Of a stretch of DNA of 64,000 nt, positions 12,541 to 24,248 are shown piece by piece. Source of the stretch: Lonicera japonica (lineage: Eukaryota > Streptophyta > Magnoliopsida > Dipsacales > Caprifoliaceae); assembly GCA_021464415.1 (NCBI GenBank), contig CM038467.1, positions 51,131,309-51,195,308 of the forward strand, in the 5' to 3' direction. Each line of letters opens with the position of its first letter. Positions within the stretch are counted from its first letter, which is position 1. The translations under genes and the position numbers were made by a program. The notes under the pieces are model-generated. The model worked only from the letters and a program-made list of their open reading frames with translations. It was not told the DNA's origin and made no database searches.

Positions 12541-13560
12541 CCACGAAAGGAGATGCGTTTACTGCACGTTTTGCAAATTGTCACTTTGATGAGAAAGTAT
12601 TCCCGCCACTAAGGGGAGATAAGAAAGTTTCTGTAGAACTATCTGTTCTAGAAGAACAATGAGAATTATAGTGGAACAATCCCACTATATCTCATTTCTC
12701 ATCTAGACCCACGTACATCATAATGTGAGAATGTACGGAGACTAATGTTTTGCAAGAAATTGCAAACACATTACCAATTGATTTAATGATGCAGTAAAAT
12801 GCAACAAAATTATATGTGCTAGCTATAAATGCAGTTGCCATAATTAGTGTCCATACATGACAACTTCAAAATATGGCAATTAATGAATCTGTATCACGCT
12901 AGAAGCATGGCAGGCCTATATGTTTCAAAGATTCAACTCCCTAAAAGAGGATGTTTGACTAATCATGTCCCAAGAACACTCTTTAAGAGATTCCTCAATT
13001 CACTCAAGAAGAGGTTATGAGAAAATACACTCTCTTTAAGGCCCTAGAAGTGGCCATTGTCTAGAAAAAGACGCAAGTTCCTGAAAAAACTACATAAGCC
13101 CCTGAAGAGGCATTAGAACAAAATAATAAAGAGATCTCAATATTTAATAAGAGAGATGTGGAATGGAAAATAAAATGTCATCGATGAGTTATTTGCATAT
13201 ACAGTAACTATTGGAATATCAAAGGGCAATGATAATAATAATACATAACCACATATAATAAATAAATGTCGACAAAGAAAAAAAAATTAGCCAAATGAGA
13301 AATTTCCATTAAGGTAGAATTTAAGTCTCTAAATGAACGTGGTATATTTGGACCTATAGTACGAACCCCAAATAGATATTAACCTTTTTTTGTTACAAAT
13401 GGGTATTCGTAAGAAAATTAAATTAGAATAATAAAATCACGAGACACAAGGCACAACTTGTGATACAAAGTTTCCTACGGAAACTTGGGATTGAATATGA
13501 GCATTGTATTCTCCTGATTATAGATCCAATATATAAATTTTAAATATCGTACAATTAGCT
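12541..13560 (+). pseudogene. copia pol remnant (integrase tail to start of RT)
   Basis: Fragments in shifting frames. Near 12558-12660 the integrase-RT linker (FTARFANCHFDEKVFPPL...GDKK) is readable. At about 13345-13500 the conserved entry of the copia RT domain is readable with frame breaks. Multiple stops and indels; not functional. Confidence 0.6.
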
Positions 13561-13599
13561 TATTAGTTGTAGAAATACTATCTAATTTCTAAAGTTTTA

Positions 13600-14563
13600 C
13601 ATTGCTCTGACAATAAGCATATAATTTGCTTTGGTAAATTCGCAATAGTACCACCCATTACAAATGCATCAATCAAAAGTAATGCATGTAGGGTGTGAAA
13701 CTCAGTTGGAAAATCTGGACTAAGAGATCGAAGAGGCCACAGGCCCACAGCTCTGTAACTTTCGACTGGTCCTACCTACTTATCAATGGGATTTCATGTG
13801 GCAAAGAAAAGGAAAGACTTCATGAAGCCACTATCAATATGTAGCAGGTCTCTTAAACAACGTGCTTAGAATCTAATTTAATATTGTTATCTAAAAGGTT
13901 GTATGCAAAAGATAAAAACAAGGCTATATATATAATCCTAATAATTAAGAAAATTCGCCACATTTCGCTCTGCTATTCATATTAAAGACTAACTATTAAC
14001 AATGCTTCTCCATCTAGCTGAATTGTTACGTCAAAGACAATGGACCGCATTCATATTGTTGTCTTTCTCAAAACAATCGGCCATATTTGGGACCACAAAA
14101 TGTACATGTTTTTTGTCCTATTGGTGTTTCATTTATTTAAATCACTTGGACGACCACAACCAACAATGGTAGATTATCTCATCCACATGCTGATTGAATG
14201 TTAGATTTTCACGTAATAAAGTCGGTTGTGATTGGACACACCTCGTGCATCAAACTAGACGGTCATTGACTTCTATCAAATGTACTTATTTTTCCCAAAA
14301 AAAAGGAAAATATTATATTAAAAATAAATTCAGGGCAAATAATTACATTTCAGATGGTACTCTAGCACTCTGGAAAAATGTGAACCACGATAAAAATACA
14401 ACAAATTACCAGTAATATAAGCGCCACAAAAATTATCACAGTATCCTCATAAACAATTTTGGATTTATATACAATACTAACGTGGAGTTCAATTAGTTTG
14501 GTCATAAAATTGAAATTTATTAATTTTTTATTTAGTGACTACACTTGAGTGTTATAATACTAA
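13600..14563. other. intergenic, no gene seen
   Basis: AT-rich sequence without a recognisable gene. A 73-codon ORF at 14194 has no motif. The first part may still be copia-derived but cannot be aligned by eye. Confidence 0.4.
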
Positions 14564-14920
14564 GGGAAAAAGATAAATTAGACCCTGAAGTTTGGGTCCA
14601 AATTCAATTTATCCCCTAATATTTCAAAATCTTCAATGTTTCCCCTAATATTGCATAATTGGTTCAATTGAGACCATGACTCTAACTCCGTTAACAATTC
14701 CGTCAATATTTTACACTAACTCCCTAAAACTTTAAAAGTGACACTAAATCCCTTATGTAACGTAAGTGTAAAATATTTGGACGGAATTGTTAATGGAGTT
14801 AGAGTTGGGATCTCAATTGAACCAATTATGTAATGTTAGGTAAGACATTTAGGAATTTGAAATATCAAGGGAGAAATCGAATCTAGACCTAAAATTCAGG
14901 ATTTTATTTGTCTTTTTTCC
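14564..14920. mobile_element. Mutator-type MITE, foldback, 9-bp TSD
   Basis: A 357-bp element flanked by the direct repeat TAATACTAA at 14555-14563 and 14921-14929. The ends are inverted (left GGGAAAAAGATAAAT, right inward GGAAAAAAGACAAAT). Nearly the whole element folds back; for example TTGGTTCAATTGAGA near 14662 pairs with TCTCAATTGAACCAA near 14811. A 9-bp TSD with near-complete inverted symmetry fits a Mutator-derived MITE. No coding capacity. Confidence 0.85.
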
Positions 14921-14929
14921 TAATACTAA

Positions 14930-15424
14930 TTTAAAGTGTTAAAGAGATAAAAAAAACAAAAATACATACTGGAGGGGACCACACCTAAAACTAGCAAAAA
15001 AATACTATTTAATATGAAATATACCTAATAGAAGTTCAAAACTTGAGGGGGAACATGGTCTCTTCAAACATAAGCTAGTAAAACAAAACTTTGTTAATTT
15101 AACCATAATATATAATTTAAAGTGCTATAATAAACACCTCAAAATTGATGTGACAATTGGCTAAAATGGTCGATGTGTTCCTTTTGAAGTGTAAATGTCT
15201 ACTCAAAGATTCCATAGGAGACCAATGAACAAACTTTTTAAAGTTGAAAGGGACACTACTTTATATCATTATCATCTTCAGGGACAGAGTTATCGCAATA
15301 TAAATTTTTTTATATATTTTTTTATTTTTAGCGTGGTACTATTGTCAAGCAATTACGTTTATTGCATAAGAAAACTTTACAACTAGAAAATATTTATGTA
15401 TTATCAGTTTAAGATTGGTTCCGT
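14930..15424. other. intergenic, no gene seen
   Basis: AT-rich; a 63-codon ORF at 15195 lacks any motif. Confidence 0.4.
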
Positions 15425-17465
15425 TAATCCAAGGGCTAAATCCATAATTGAACCAATCCCGCCAGTCAATATAGCAAAGACATATGGACGTTGGACGTAC
15501 TAGAAAATTTTAACATGCAACAATCAAGGCGTCTATCCAGGTCAATGCTTGCGTTGACCATTAAATCAATTTGATTTCTCTTACTTGTGTCCTGTGTATA
15601 AGTAAAGGACATTGCTACAATCATGGATGGTAAAGTTGCGGGTTGAAGACTTTCAACCGGTTTTTCATGGTATTTAGACTTTTTGAACAACTCCATCCGG
15701 TGGGATTCAAACATGCAATCTTTCACTAAATAAATCGTCTCTCATAGGGGCCTAGTGAACTACTAGGCCAATCTCTTAGGATCACGGTATTCAAACTTAA
15801 ATTCATAAAAATATTAACAAGGCAAGGAGTTTCTTAAAATTACAAAAGACTACTTGGTATCAACTTTGATGGTGTCAAAATCTAGAAGTAGATAATTAAC
15901 CAATCAATAAGTAAATATCGGTGAATAAAAAATAAATGCGGCACAGTGATGAACATATGACATTTTTTTTAAGGTAGGTTCTCCTGGTAGTGCTTATGCT
16001 AGTCCGGCAGTACGTCCTCCTTTCGTGTGTACTTGTTTTGTATTAGCTCAAAGGCATTCAATTTGGATGATAATACAAGCTACCAATCTCTCTCTCTATA
16101 ATTTCCTTAATTCTATTTATAAGTATAGAATTAGGATTACCAATTTCTCTCTCTATAATTTCCTTAATTCTATTTATAAGTATAGAATTAGGATTACAAA
16201 TCTCTCTCTCTCTCTCTCTATAATTTCCTTGATTCTATTTATAAGTATAGAATTAGGATTATAAATATTTCAAGAAGATGATAAAATATATAGGAGAGAA
16301 AGTGTATATTTTGGGTGAGAAGAATTGTGTGTTTTTCTTGGCTTGGCTTATTTTTTGGTGTCTTGAATGAATGAATGAATGAATGAATGAATGAGGGGAG
16401 GTATTTATAGGTAAATGTAAAATGGTAAAAAAGTAAATTTGATAAAAATAAAGTGCAAAAAGGTAATTTGGTAAAAGTGAGGAATATTATGGAGTGAAAT
16501 ATTTATTTAAAGAAAAGTGAGAAATATTATGGAGTGGAATATTTATTTGAAGAAAAGTGATGAATATTATGGAGTGGAATATTTATTTAAAGAAAGTGAG
16601 GAATGGAGAGAAATATTTATTTAAAGAAAGTGTAAAATATTATGGAGAGAAATATTTATTTAAAGAAAGTGTAGAATATTATGGAGTGGAATATTTATTT
16701 AAAGAAATTGTAGAATATGAGTGAAATATTTATTTAAAAGAAAGTGTAAAATATTATCTTTGTAGGCCAATGATAAAATTATTTTTTACCCCATCAAACT
16801 TAATTTTAATAGGGTCCAAAGTAAACAAGATTTTTCCTCTAGATGATCTTAGTTTACTCACCATTTTGTTAATAATGTTGGGATGTATTGGAAACTTGGG
16901 GTGTTATTTTGATAAATTTGTTCGTTTTCACTAAAGCCAAAATTGAAATAAAATGTTCGATATTAGACAAACAACTTTATCGATCAGAATTCAAAATTAA
17001 AAATTAATACCAAACCGTTCAATTTATAAACGTTTAAGATTTAGTTTGATAGCAACATGTAAAATGATAAAAACGAAAATTGATATTGGTAAGAAGTTGG
17101 AAAATAAGTTGATGCATGTCAGAAGATAAACTCCATCTCATACTTATTTTTTTGAGTATGTGTCCACCATCCTTCTTTATTTTTGTGAAATTTTTTTCTT
17201 CATCGCCACCCAAATAATTTTTTTTGCATGAAAAAAAACCAAAACGTAAGAATTAATCTCGCAACATGGCTCAATTTATTTCCATACTTCTCGCACAAAT
17301 CAAATTTTCTTACCATTTTCTATGTTACTATAAAATGGAATTTAAATTCTTGGTTTTTGTTTTCTTAAAAAAGAAACGTCAAAAGTATCTTCCTTTTTAG
17401 CTACAATAAAAAATAAAACCATCCTTTGGACTCTTGGTACTTTTATGATAGTTACAGTAATTTTT
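15425..17465. repeat. segmental duplication copy 2, split by a solo LTR
   Basis: Diverged copy of about 4270-4325 plus 8257-9340. It lacks the MULE (single CAACAATCA near 15518) but contains a 930-bp LTR (15867-16796) that copy 1 lacks. Each copy is therefore the empty-site control for the other. No gene recognised. Confidence 0.75.
15867..16796 (-). mobile_element. solo LTR, 930 bp, TSD AACTT
   Basis: Starts TGATGGTG and ends CCCATCA, with 5-bp direct repeats AACTT at 15862-15866 and 16797-16801. Copy 1 of the duplication has one AACTT at 8679-8683 and no insert. On the minus strand a good promoter is visible (ACCTATAAATACC near 16410) followed by a CATT-repeat leader, so the LTR is transcribed leftward. 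It contains about three copies of a 55-60-bp CT-rich unit (16079-16265) and several imperfect 45-50-bp units around GAAATATTTATTTAAAG (16490-16745). No internal coding region, hence solo LTR or TRIM-like. Confidence 0.8.
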
Positions 17466-17782
17466 TTTATTAATTTATAAGGTCAGGACCGGCTAATTTT
17501 ATTAATTAAATGAGGTTTTAATTTATCAATAAATTAAAAAATTATTAATTTATCGATAAGTTGATAATTTATTAATTTACCAAAAGATTTGTGTTTCAAA
17601 TATTGTTCTCTTGATCTTCCTTAGATTGTATTTCCTATAAGCATAATTAAGTAAATTATATTATCATTTGATAAATAATTTGAATGATTTATGTTTCCAA
17701 TATAGTAATATTGGTCTTCTCTAAATTTTTATTTCGTACAAACTTAATTAAGTAATTATATTATCCTTTGGGCTTCCAAAAT

Positions 17783-17817
<35 letters not shown>

Positions 17818-17857
17818 ACATGACAAAAATTATATTTTTCTTCACACTTCTGTTACA

Positions 17858-18082
17858 ATGGCTTCCCATCAAAGGTAAAAAAAAGAAGCAATGAGTGATG
17901 AAATGCAAAAAGGCTTGTCTGAGTACAATAATGAACATCCTTCTTCAACTCAAAAGGAATTACAAAAATGAGTTTATAAAAAATTCAACTAGCAGGTTAG
18001 TTAGGGAACAATATCAAATACAATCAAGCGATCATTGGATTATCTCTTAGTTAATAGTAGGTCTGAAAATGTGAATTACTAA
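17858..18082 (+). pseudogene. pogo/CENP-B-type transposase N-terminal fragment, dead
   Basis: One reading frame runs from ATG 17858 to TAA 18082 with four internal stops. Between them it reads SEYNNEHPSSTQKELQK, then stop, VYKKFN, then GTISNTIKRSLDYL. The pattern H-P-x-x-TQ-x-EL...ISNT-KRS is the CENP-B/Tigger-type helix-turn-helix of plant pogo-like Tc1/mariner transposases. The first stop lies just after the start; at the later three the family usually has W or Q, consistent with C-to-T decay. The catalytic DDE part is absent. Related AT-rich flanks with GGGACTGGC/GGACCGGCTAA motifs (17490 and 18180) may be element ends. Confidence 0.6.
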
Positions 18083-18299
18083 ATTATGTAAACGATGGGC
18101 CTAAGAAGACCTTATAAAAAAGTATTATCTTATAAAATTAGTAAAAATATTAATTTAGTTCTTGGGCCCAAGTCGGGACTGGCAAAATTTATTAATTTAG
18201 CGAGGTTATTATTTTATCGAGTTTCTATTGCACATTTTATAATTATTGTATATAGTTATTCGATAATGTTGATATTAAGTTTTTTACAATAATTCCAGA

Positions 18300-20230
18300 A
18301 TCGGTGTTTTCATCATCATTGATTGATATTTTAAATATCACATTTTATTTTTTTTGGTTTTCGGTAAGTTAGATTGATATTTTCGGTTTTTATCATAGTA
18401 GTAGTGGAATGAAACCAAAACTGTTAGGTATCTTCAATTTTGCTTTTCATTTAGGTAACTAATTGGTCTTTATTTCTTGGGCCTTTTTGTGTTTAGTACA
18501 GATAATTCAAATTATTTTGCTTTTAACCCACTACATTTGAGAAATTAGTAATTGGCGCAAATGAGTGGATAATTACTAAATATGCATTTTATAAAGGATT
18601 TTTTCTTCTTTTATATTTTTTCCATCTTATTTTTTTTTTAATTTTTAATTTATTATTCACCTAAAATTATATTTAGTTATTGCTAGAATATATGTCATTT
18701 AGAGATTTATATGATTTTAAATTCAAATTTTAAAATTTGTAAATGTAATTACAAGATAACTTTTTGCGATTTTTAATTGCCATAGGATAAATATATATTA
18801 GAAAAATTAATAAGTTGACTTGCAGTAAATATAAAATATCAAAAATTAAACTTGGAGCATCTAAACGACATATTAAATATAAATATTATACACAATGTAC
18901 TAAAAAAATACAGTCATATTAAAAAAGAGATCACGCTAGTAAAACTAAAAATATAACCATATTAAAAATATCAAATATTAAAACTTGGGGCATCTAGAAG
19001 ACGTCTTAATAGTAAATATTACATATAAATAAAACTAAAAAAAAAGTCATATTAAAAAAATACACAATTAAAAATAAAAATATAGTCATATTAAAAAAGG
19101 GAATTACACAAGTTAAAGTAAAAACATAGTCATATTAAAAAGACATTATACAAGTAAAAATAAAAAGGCAATCATATTAAAAAAGACGTTAAACAAGTCA
19201 AACTGAAAACAAAGTCATATTAAAAAAAATATTGCACAAGTAAAATTAAAAATAGAGTCAAATTAAATATATCTAGATCAAGAATGTTAAATATGAAAGA
19301 ATGTAAAGAGTGGGAGGTTCAAAAGAGTAGGAAGAAAGAATTTACTGACCGTATAATATATATTCTAACAATCATTATTCAATATCAAATAGAGCGTCAC
19401 TGGTAGTCACTTAGATCATTTATTGCATAATTGCAACAACATACAAATTCACAATGAAATTTTTGTATATTCCATATTTCGTCATGGACACTAAACTTTG
19501 ACATTACTAATTCATGTCGGAAAGATGATTTTTTTAATGTAATGTTCATCTTAATAAAGGGTATGCGCCACCAGAATTAGGGGGTCAATTTTCAAATCCT
19601 TTGTAAATAAATGAATCACAGTCTATCGAGAGAAATGTAGACTTTAATTCATTTGTGCTATGGATTATTTAATTAATTTAAAAATGAATCTTGGTAGAGA
19701 TATTATGCATTTGTCATAAATATCTATTATAAATTGTATTAAAGGTAATGATAAATACAACAAATATCTATTATTAATTGTATTATATATTGTCTTTAAC
19801 TAAAGGAGATAATAACTTTATCATTTAATAAGGATGATTTAATCAGGTTAATCTTAAAAAAGCTAGAACATTGGAAAAGAAAATTACTTTTGAATATTTG
19901 CTAAAATAAAAAATAATTGGGTTAAATCCTAAAAATTGGGCCATTCACTAATTTTTTAAATGTAATGGGTTTGCATAAAGAGACCTTTAAAATTTTCGGG
20001 TAAATCCTAATTTGCTATTATTTCTTCTATAATAACTAATTGTTCATTTTTGATAAATATAAAATAAAAAATAAATGACTATTTTAACTACTCTAATAAT
20101 CGTGCCATAATAAGAAGCCCAACCGGTAGTTAATTTTACTCGTTTAAAAATGGGAGGCCATGATTTGCCAGAAACTTGATAAAAGATAACTAGTAAAGAT
20201 AAGGTGGAACTTGATAATTATTAAAGGTTC
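18300..20230. other. intergenic upstream of the RLP gene
   Basis: AT-rich; no gene recognised. Contains a degenerate tandem array (listed separately). The last bases, 20208-20230, match the flank of the LTR insertion at 24249. Confidence 0.5.
18895..19268. repeat. degenerate tandem array around AGTCATATTAAAAA
   Basis: About eight imperfect units, each with (A)GTCATATTAAAAAA followed by a variable ACACAAGTAAAA-TAAAAA stretch. Spacing is roughly 45-60 bp with irregular indels. Non-coding. Confidence 0.65.
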
Positions 20231-20286
20231 CTTCATGTGTGGCTCAGATCTGTCCGTAAGTTTTAGACTGTGAGATGATCATTTTC

Positions 20287-20294
20287 TATAAATA
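20287..20294 (+). promoter_or_regulatory. TATA box of the RLP gene
   Basis: TATAAATA 68 bp before the ATG at 20362, with a CT-rich leader between. The same promoter block, slightly changed, precedes the RLP pseudogene at 27068. Confidence 0.7.
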
Positions 20295-20361
20295 AAAGCT
20301 CCTCGATGACCTTCTATTCTCATCCTTCCAGCCTACACAAACTTGATTAGTTACAAAAATC

Positions 20362-23346
20362 ATGGCTTCATCTTTCTATCTGTTCATGTTCATGCGTCTC
20401 CTTTTCCTACTACATACCTTCCATCCTATCATGCTTACCAAATCGTACTCTTCTTCGCAACCATTGTGCCACAACAATGAGCACGCTGCTTTAATACAAT
20501 TCAAGCAGAGCCTTTCACTTAGTGAAAATGCGTCTGGTGATCCTTTAGCTTATCCAAAAGTTGCATCATGGAAGCTTGAAAGGGACAGTGATTGCTGTAC
20601 ATGGGACGGAGTCGAATGCGACCAAGACACCGGACACGTGATTGGCCTGGTATTGAATAGTAGTTTTCTCTACGGTTCTATCGACTCAAATTGCAGTCTC
20701 TTCAACCTTGTTCACCTTCAAACACTCAACCTCGCTGACAATAACTTCAACTACTCTCAAATTCCATCTGAAATCATACGTTTTTCAATGTTAACAACCC
20801 TTAATCTTTCCTTGTCCGTGTTTTACGGTCAAATCCCATCTGAAATATCGGGGTTGTCCAAGTTGGTTTCGCTTGATCTGTCCAGAAATACTGACTTCGC
20901 TTATTACGCAAGGTTTTTGAAACTTGAGAAGCTTGGTCTAAGAGGCCTTGTTCAAAACTTAACCAACTTGAAGGAACTCTATCTGTCTAAGGTAGATATA
21001 TCTTCTCAAGTACCGGAGAACTTGGGCAATTTAACATCTTTGAGGTCACTTATCCTCGGAGACTGCGGGCTCTATGGTGAATTCCCAACAGCCATATTCC
21101 ACCTACCAAAACTAGAAATTCTCTCTGTATGGGACAATGAGAATCTAACTGGTTCTTTGCCTAAATTTCACCAAAATTTTCCCCTTAAGATTTTAGTACT
21201 CCGCAATACAGGTTTCTCTGGTGTGCTGCCGTACTCTATCGGAAATCTCCGTTCCTTGAGCATGTTGGTCCTTTGGGCCGGCCACTTCTCTAGTTACCTT
21301 CCACCTTCACTCAATAATTTGACTCTTCTGACATACTTAGTCCTTAGCAATAATCAGTTCAGCGGGCCAATTCCCATTTTGGAAAGCCTTTCACAACTCA
21401 CCACGTTATCACTTTCCTCAAATAAGTTTGACGGAGGGGATCTGTTTTGGCTTGGTAAGCTAACAAAACTCACCACATTGAGCCTTACACTTGCCAATCT
21501 GACTGGTGAGATCCCGTCATCTTTTGCAAATCTCACCCAACTCGTACAAATAAACCTCGGCAGTAACCAATTGGCTGGTGAAATCCCGTCTTCGCTTACA
21601 AACATGACCCAAGCAATTATCATAGACCTTTCATTTAATCAATTTCAAGGCCAAATCCCATGCTCATTCTCTCAACTCAAAAATCTTGAGTTTCTTAGTC
21701 TTGCAAATAATAAACTCAGTGGCACGGTCGAGGCTGACATTTTTCTTAGCATGAGAAAACTTACCCAGCTCCAATTAGGAGGAAATCGTATTACATTGCT
21801 CAATAACAACAAAACCAATGACACTCTTCCGAGGTTTAGGCTTTTGATGTTAGACCAATGTAACATAACAGAGTTCCCTCATTTCCTACGCTTTCAAGAT
21901 GAACTGGAGGTACTATATCTTGCTAATAACAAAATTCGCGGCAAAATACCAGAGTGGGTGTTGAACATGTCTAAAGAAACCCTTGGGACAATAAACTTCA
22001 GGAATAACATGCTGGAAGGGTTTGCGAAGCTCACGAAAGTTCTTCCGTGGGTTAACCTGGGTACACTAGACCTTAGTTATAATATGCTACGAGGACCACT
22101 CCCATTTCCATCACTTCAAATGTTTATTTACCAGGTATCATCCAATTTACTGACCGGAGAAATTCCTTCATCCTTCTGCGGCATGACTGATGTTCAAACA
22201 CTTGATTTCTCTAATAACAACATGCATGGCACTATTCCTCCTTGTTTGGGAAACCTAAGTTCAATGGTAGTACTAGATCTCAAGGGCAACAAATTCTCAG
22301 GCAGCATTCTTCAAACATATAGAGAAGGAAACAATTTAAGGATGATTGATTTAAGTCAAAATCTATTGGAGGGGCAGGTACCGAGATCATTGGAAAATTG
22401 TATAAACCTTGAGATTCTTGATCTTGGAGACAACCATATAGAGGACACTTTCCCCTCTTGGTTAGGAGCTCTTCCAAGGTTGAGGATTCTTATCTTGCGG
22501 TCCAACATGTTCCATGGTGCAGTAGAGGGTCCCATAATGAATGAAGATTTCCCTCAATTGCGGATTATTGACCTCTCTAACAATGTCTTTACTGGTAAGT
22601 TACCTGTAGGCTGGAGCGCAATGAAAATTGCTCATGTAGACCAAGTAGCATATCTGAAGGCAAACATAACCAATATAATGCAAAGGAGAATATGGAGGAA
22701 CGACTTTGATTACACAATGACCATAACAACCAAATCCGTAAAAACCAATTATGAGAAGATCCTCAATGTCTTCTTTGCCGTCGATCTCTCTAGCAACAAA
22801 TTCAAGGGACAGATTCCACATTCTATTGGAAGCTTGAAGGGGCTTCAATCACTCAACCTTTCGAACAATGACCTTATTGGTCCCATCCCACCATCTTTGG
22901 GGCAACTTTCACTTCTTGAATCATTGGACCTTTCTCAAAACAAGCTCTCAGGTGAGATCCCTACACAATTGGTGCTTCTAAATTTTCTTGCTGTTCTATC
23001 TATGTCCTATAACAATCTCAGTGGCCCCGTGCCAAAAGGAAAACAATTCAATACATTTCAGAATGATTCCTACGTGGGGAATTTAGCTCTATGTGGAGAG
23101 CCTTTATCTAGGAGATGTGGAGATCAAGGGACAATACCGCCTTTGACCATTGAACAAAGTGATGATTATGAGTTTCCTAATGGAGTAGATTGGGTTTTCA
23201 TATGCTTGGGAATTGGAAGTGGGCTAGTGGTGGGGTTGATCAGTGGACATATTTTAGCCACAAGGAATCACGAGTGGCTTGTGATGAAATTTGGAATGAA
23301 GAAAGCAAATGGGAGAAGACAGAGAACGAGGGGACAAAGAAATTGA
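20362..23346 (+). CDS. Cf-9-type leucine-rich-repeat receptor-like protein (RLP)
   Basis: Intact, intronless, 994 residues. Order: signal peptide (about 1-30), LRR N-terminal cap with EHAALIQFKQSL and paired cysteines in DCCTWDGVECD (about 37-95), a long array of extracellular plant-type LRRs (LxxLxLxxNxxxGxIP) rich in N-glycosylation sites, a non-LRR island around VGWSAMKIAHVDQVAYLK...KTNYEKILN, four more LRRs, a C-terminal cap with ALCGEPLSRRC, an acidic spacer, one transmembrane helix (about 942-966) and a short basic tail without kinase. This is the standard RLP layout (Cf-9/9DC, RLP6/7-like). Such proteins sit in the plasma membrane, sense apoplastic ligands and signal with SOBIR1/BAK1-type kinases; the ligand here is unknown. 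The first ATG is used because it starts the signal peptide and follows the TATA box. A broken paralogue lies at 27139, so this is a local RLP cluster. Confidence 0.93.
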   Translation: MASSFYLFMFMRLLFLLHTFHPIMLTKSYSSSQPLCHNNEHAALIQFKQSLSLSENASGDPLAYPKVASWKLERDSDCCTWDGVECDQDTGHVIGLVLNSSFLYGSIDSNCSLFNLVHLQTLNLADNNFNYSQIPSEIIRFSMLTTLNLSLSVFYGQIPSEISGLSKLVSLDLSRNTDFAYYARFLKLEKLGLRGLVQNLTNLKELYLSKVDISSQVPENLGNLTSLRSLILGDCGLYGEFPTAIFHLPKLEILSVWDNENLTGSLPKFHQNFPLKILVLRNTGFSGVLPYSIGNLRSLSMLVLWAGHFSSYLPPSLNNLTLLTYLVLSNNQFSGPIPILESLSQLTTLSLSSNKFDGGDLFWLGKLTKLTTLSLTLANLTGEIPSSFANLTQLVQINLGSNQLAGEIPSSLTNMTQAIIIDLSFNQFQGQIPCSFSQLKNLEFLSLANNKLSGTVEADIFLSMRKLTQLQLGGNRITLLNNNKTNDTLPRFRLLMLDQCNITEFPHFLRFQDELEVLYLANNKIRGKIPEWVLNMSKETLGTINFRNNMLEGFAKLTKVLPWVNLGTLDLSYNMLRGPLPFPSLQMFIYQVSSNLLTGEIPSSFCGMTDVQTLDFSNNNMHGTIPPCLGNLSSMVVLDLKGNKFSGSILQTYREGNNLRMIDLSQNLLEGQVPRSLENCINLEILDLGDNHIEDTFPSWLGALPRLRILILRSNMFHGAVEGPIMNEDFPQLRIIDLSNNVFTGKLPVGWSAMKIAHVDQVAYLKANITNIMQRRIWRNDFDYTMTITTKSVKTNYEKILNVFFAVDLSSNKFKGQIPHSIGSLKGLQSLNLSNNDLIGPIPPSLGQLSLLESLDLSQNKLSGEIPTQLVLLNFLAVLSMSYNNLSGPVPKGKQFNTFQNDSYVGNLALCGEPLSRRCGDQGTIPPLTIEQSDDYEFPNGVDWVFICLGIGSGLVVGLISGHILATRNHEWLVMKFGMKKANGRRQRTRGQRN

Positions 23347-23387
23347 ATTCCTTCTTAATTTTCAGCATTAGTGTGTTGGGCTTTTAG

Positions 23388-23394
23388 AATAAAA
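23388..23394 (+). terminator. candidate polyadenylation signal of the RLP gene
   Basis: AATAAAA 42 bp after the stop codon. Plant poly(A) signals are loose; this is only the best nearby match. Confidence 0.35.
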
Positions 23395-24248
23395 GGTAAT
23401 TTCTCCATTGGGAATGAAGAAAGTAGAGTATATGCTAGTAATTGGATTCTACAAGTTGTGGCGTATGTTTATGTTGTACTTTGTTTTTATATACATACTA
23501 TTTTATGTAATGAAGACGTGCTTGTTAGAATATTTATTGCTTATTATTGTACAAGTACGCCCACTCAGATCTAGAATGGGCTTACACATTAAATAATTTT
23601 ATTTTGGGTTATCTAGTGCATCTAATGGGTATGGCTTTTGCAATGTGCAGAGATCTAATACTAGTCATATATGGATTGAAGGGATTCTATTTGAGCTCAT
23701 ATATAAAAACACCTCCTTAGGGTTATAGTCTCCCCAAGTCGAATCATTATACGCTCTTCTCCTCTTCCTTACTTAGAGAGAGATCCCATTGAGTACTCTA
23801 AGATTTTGTTGGCGAAGACCAAAAACCTATAAAGCTTTCACAGTTTCGTCATCATGGATTTGGGCTTCGTAAAAAATTAGTCTCTTAAGAAATAGACATG
23901 ATTAGGATCCTGCATGCTTATACGATTTAAGAAAAAGGTCAATAATGCTTCATTTCATTGTATTTAATTACTTCTTGTTTTTGTGCTTATGCAATTTCCT
24001 TGCACATAAGTAATTTACTTTGAGAGAAATAAGGAGGGAGTCCACTAAAATACATAAATACAAGGATGCTTTAAAGCTACCGAATCAGATCACAGTGTTT
24101 CGGTGAAATATTTTAAAAAACATATGCACTAAAAAACATGACTGGTCTGATTCCGTTTGAGAGTTTCCAGTCAAAGCGTTATAAAAGTTGAGCAAGTATT
24201 CAATGTTTGCAAATTCTAAATAATAACCTGGAACTTGATAATTATTAA
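23395..24248. other. intergenic between the RLP copies, no gene seen
   Basis: AT-rich, short motif-free ORFs only. The final bases (GGAACTTGATAATTATTAA) match the RLP promoter at 20206-20224, marking the start of the duplicated RLP unit that the LTR at 24249 interrupts. Confidence 0.5.

Larger units (their letters stand above)
9355..13600 (+). mobile_element. Ty1/copia-like retrotransposon, decayed and truncated
   Basis: Begins with a 226-bp LTR (9355-9580), continues through a repetitive leader and decayed gag region, and ends inside the reverse transcriptase (RT). Recognisable remnants: post-integrase FTARFANCHFDE at about 12558, and the start of the RT domain at about 13345-13500, where YKWVF(V)RK and R-HKA-LV-QSFL-LGIEYE-type patterns can be read with frame breaks. 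No 3' LTR matching 9355-9580 is seen before 15500, so the 3' part was lost. No ORF longer than about 70 codons survives. Confidence 0.65.

Noticed and set aside
21354..22848. Minus-strand ORFs within the RLP gene
   Set aside because: Shadow frames of the 994-codon RLP coding sequence.
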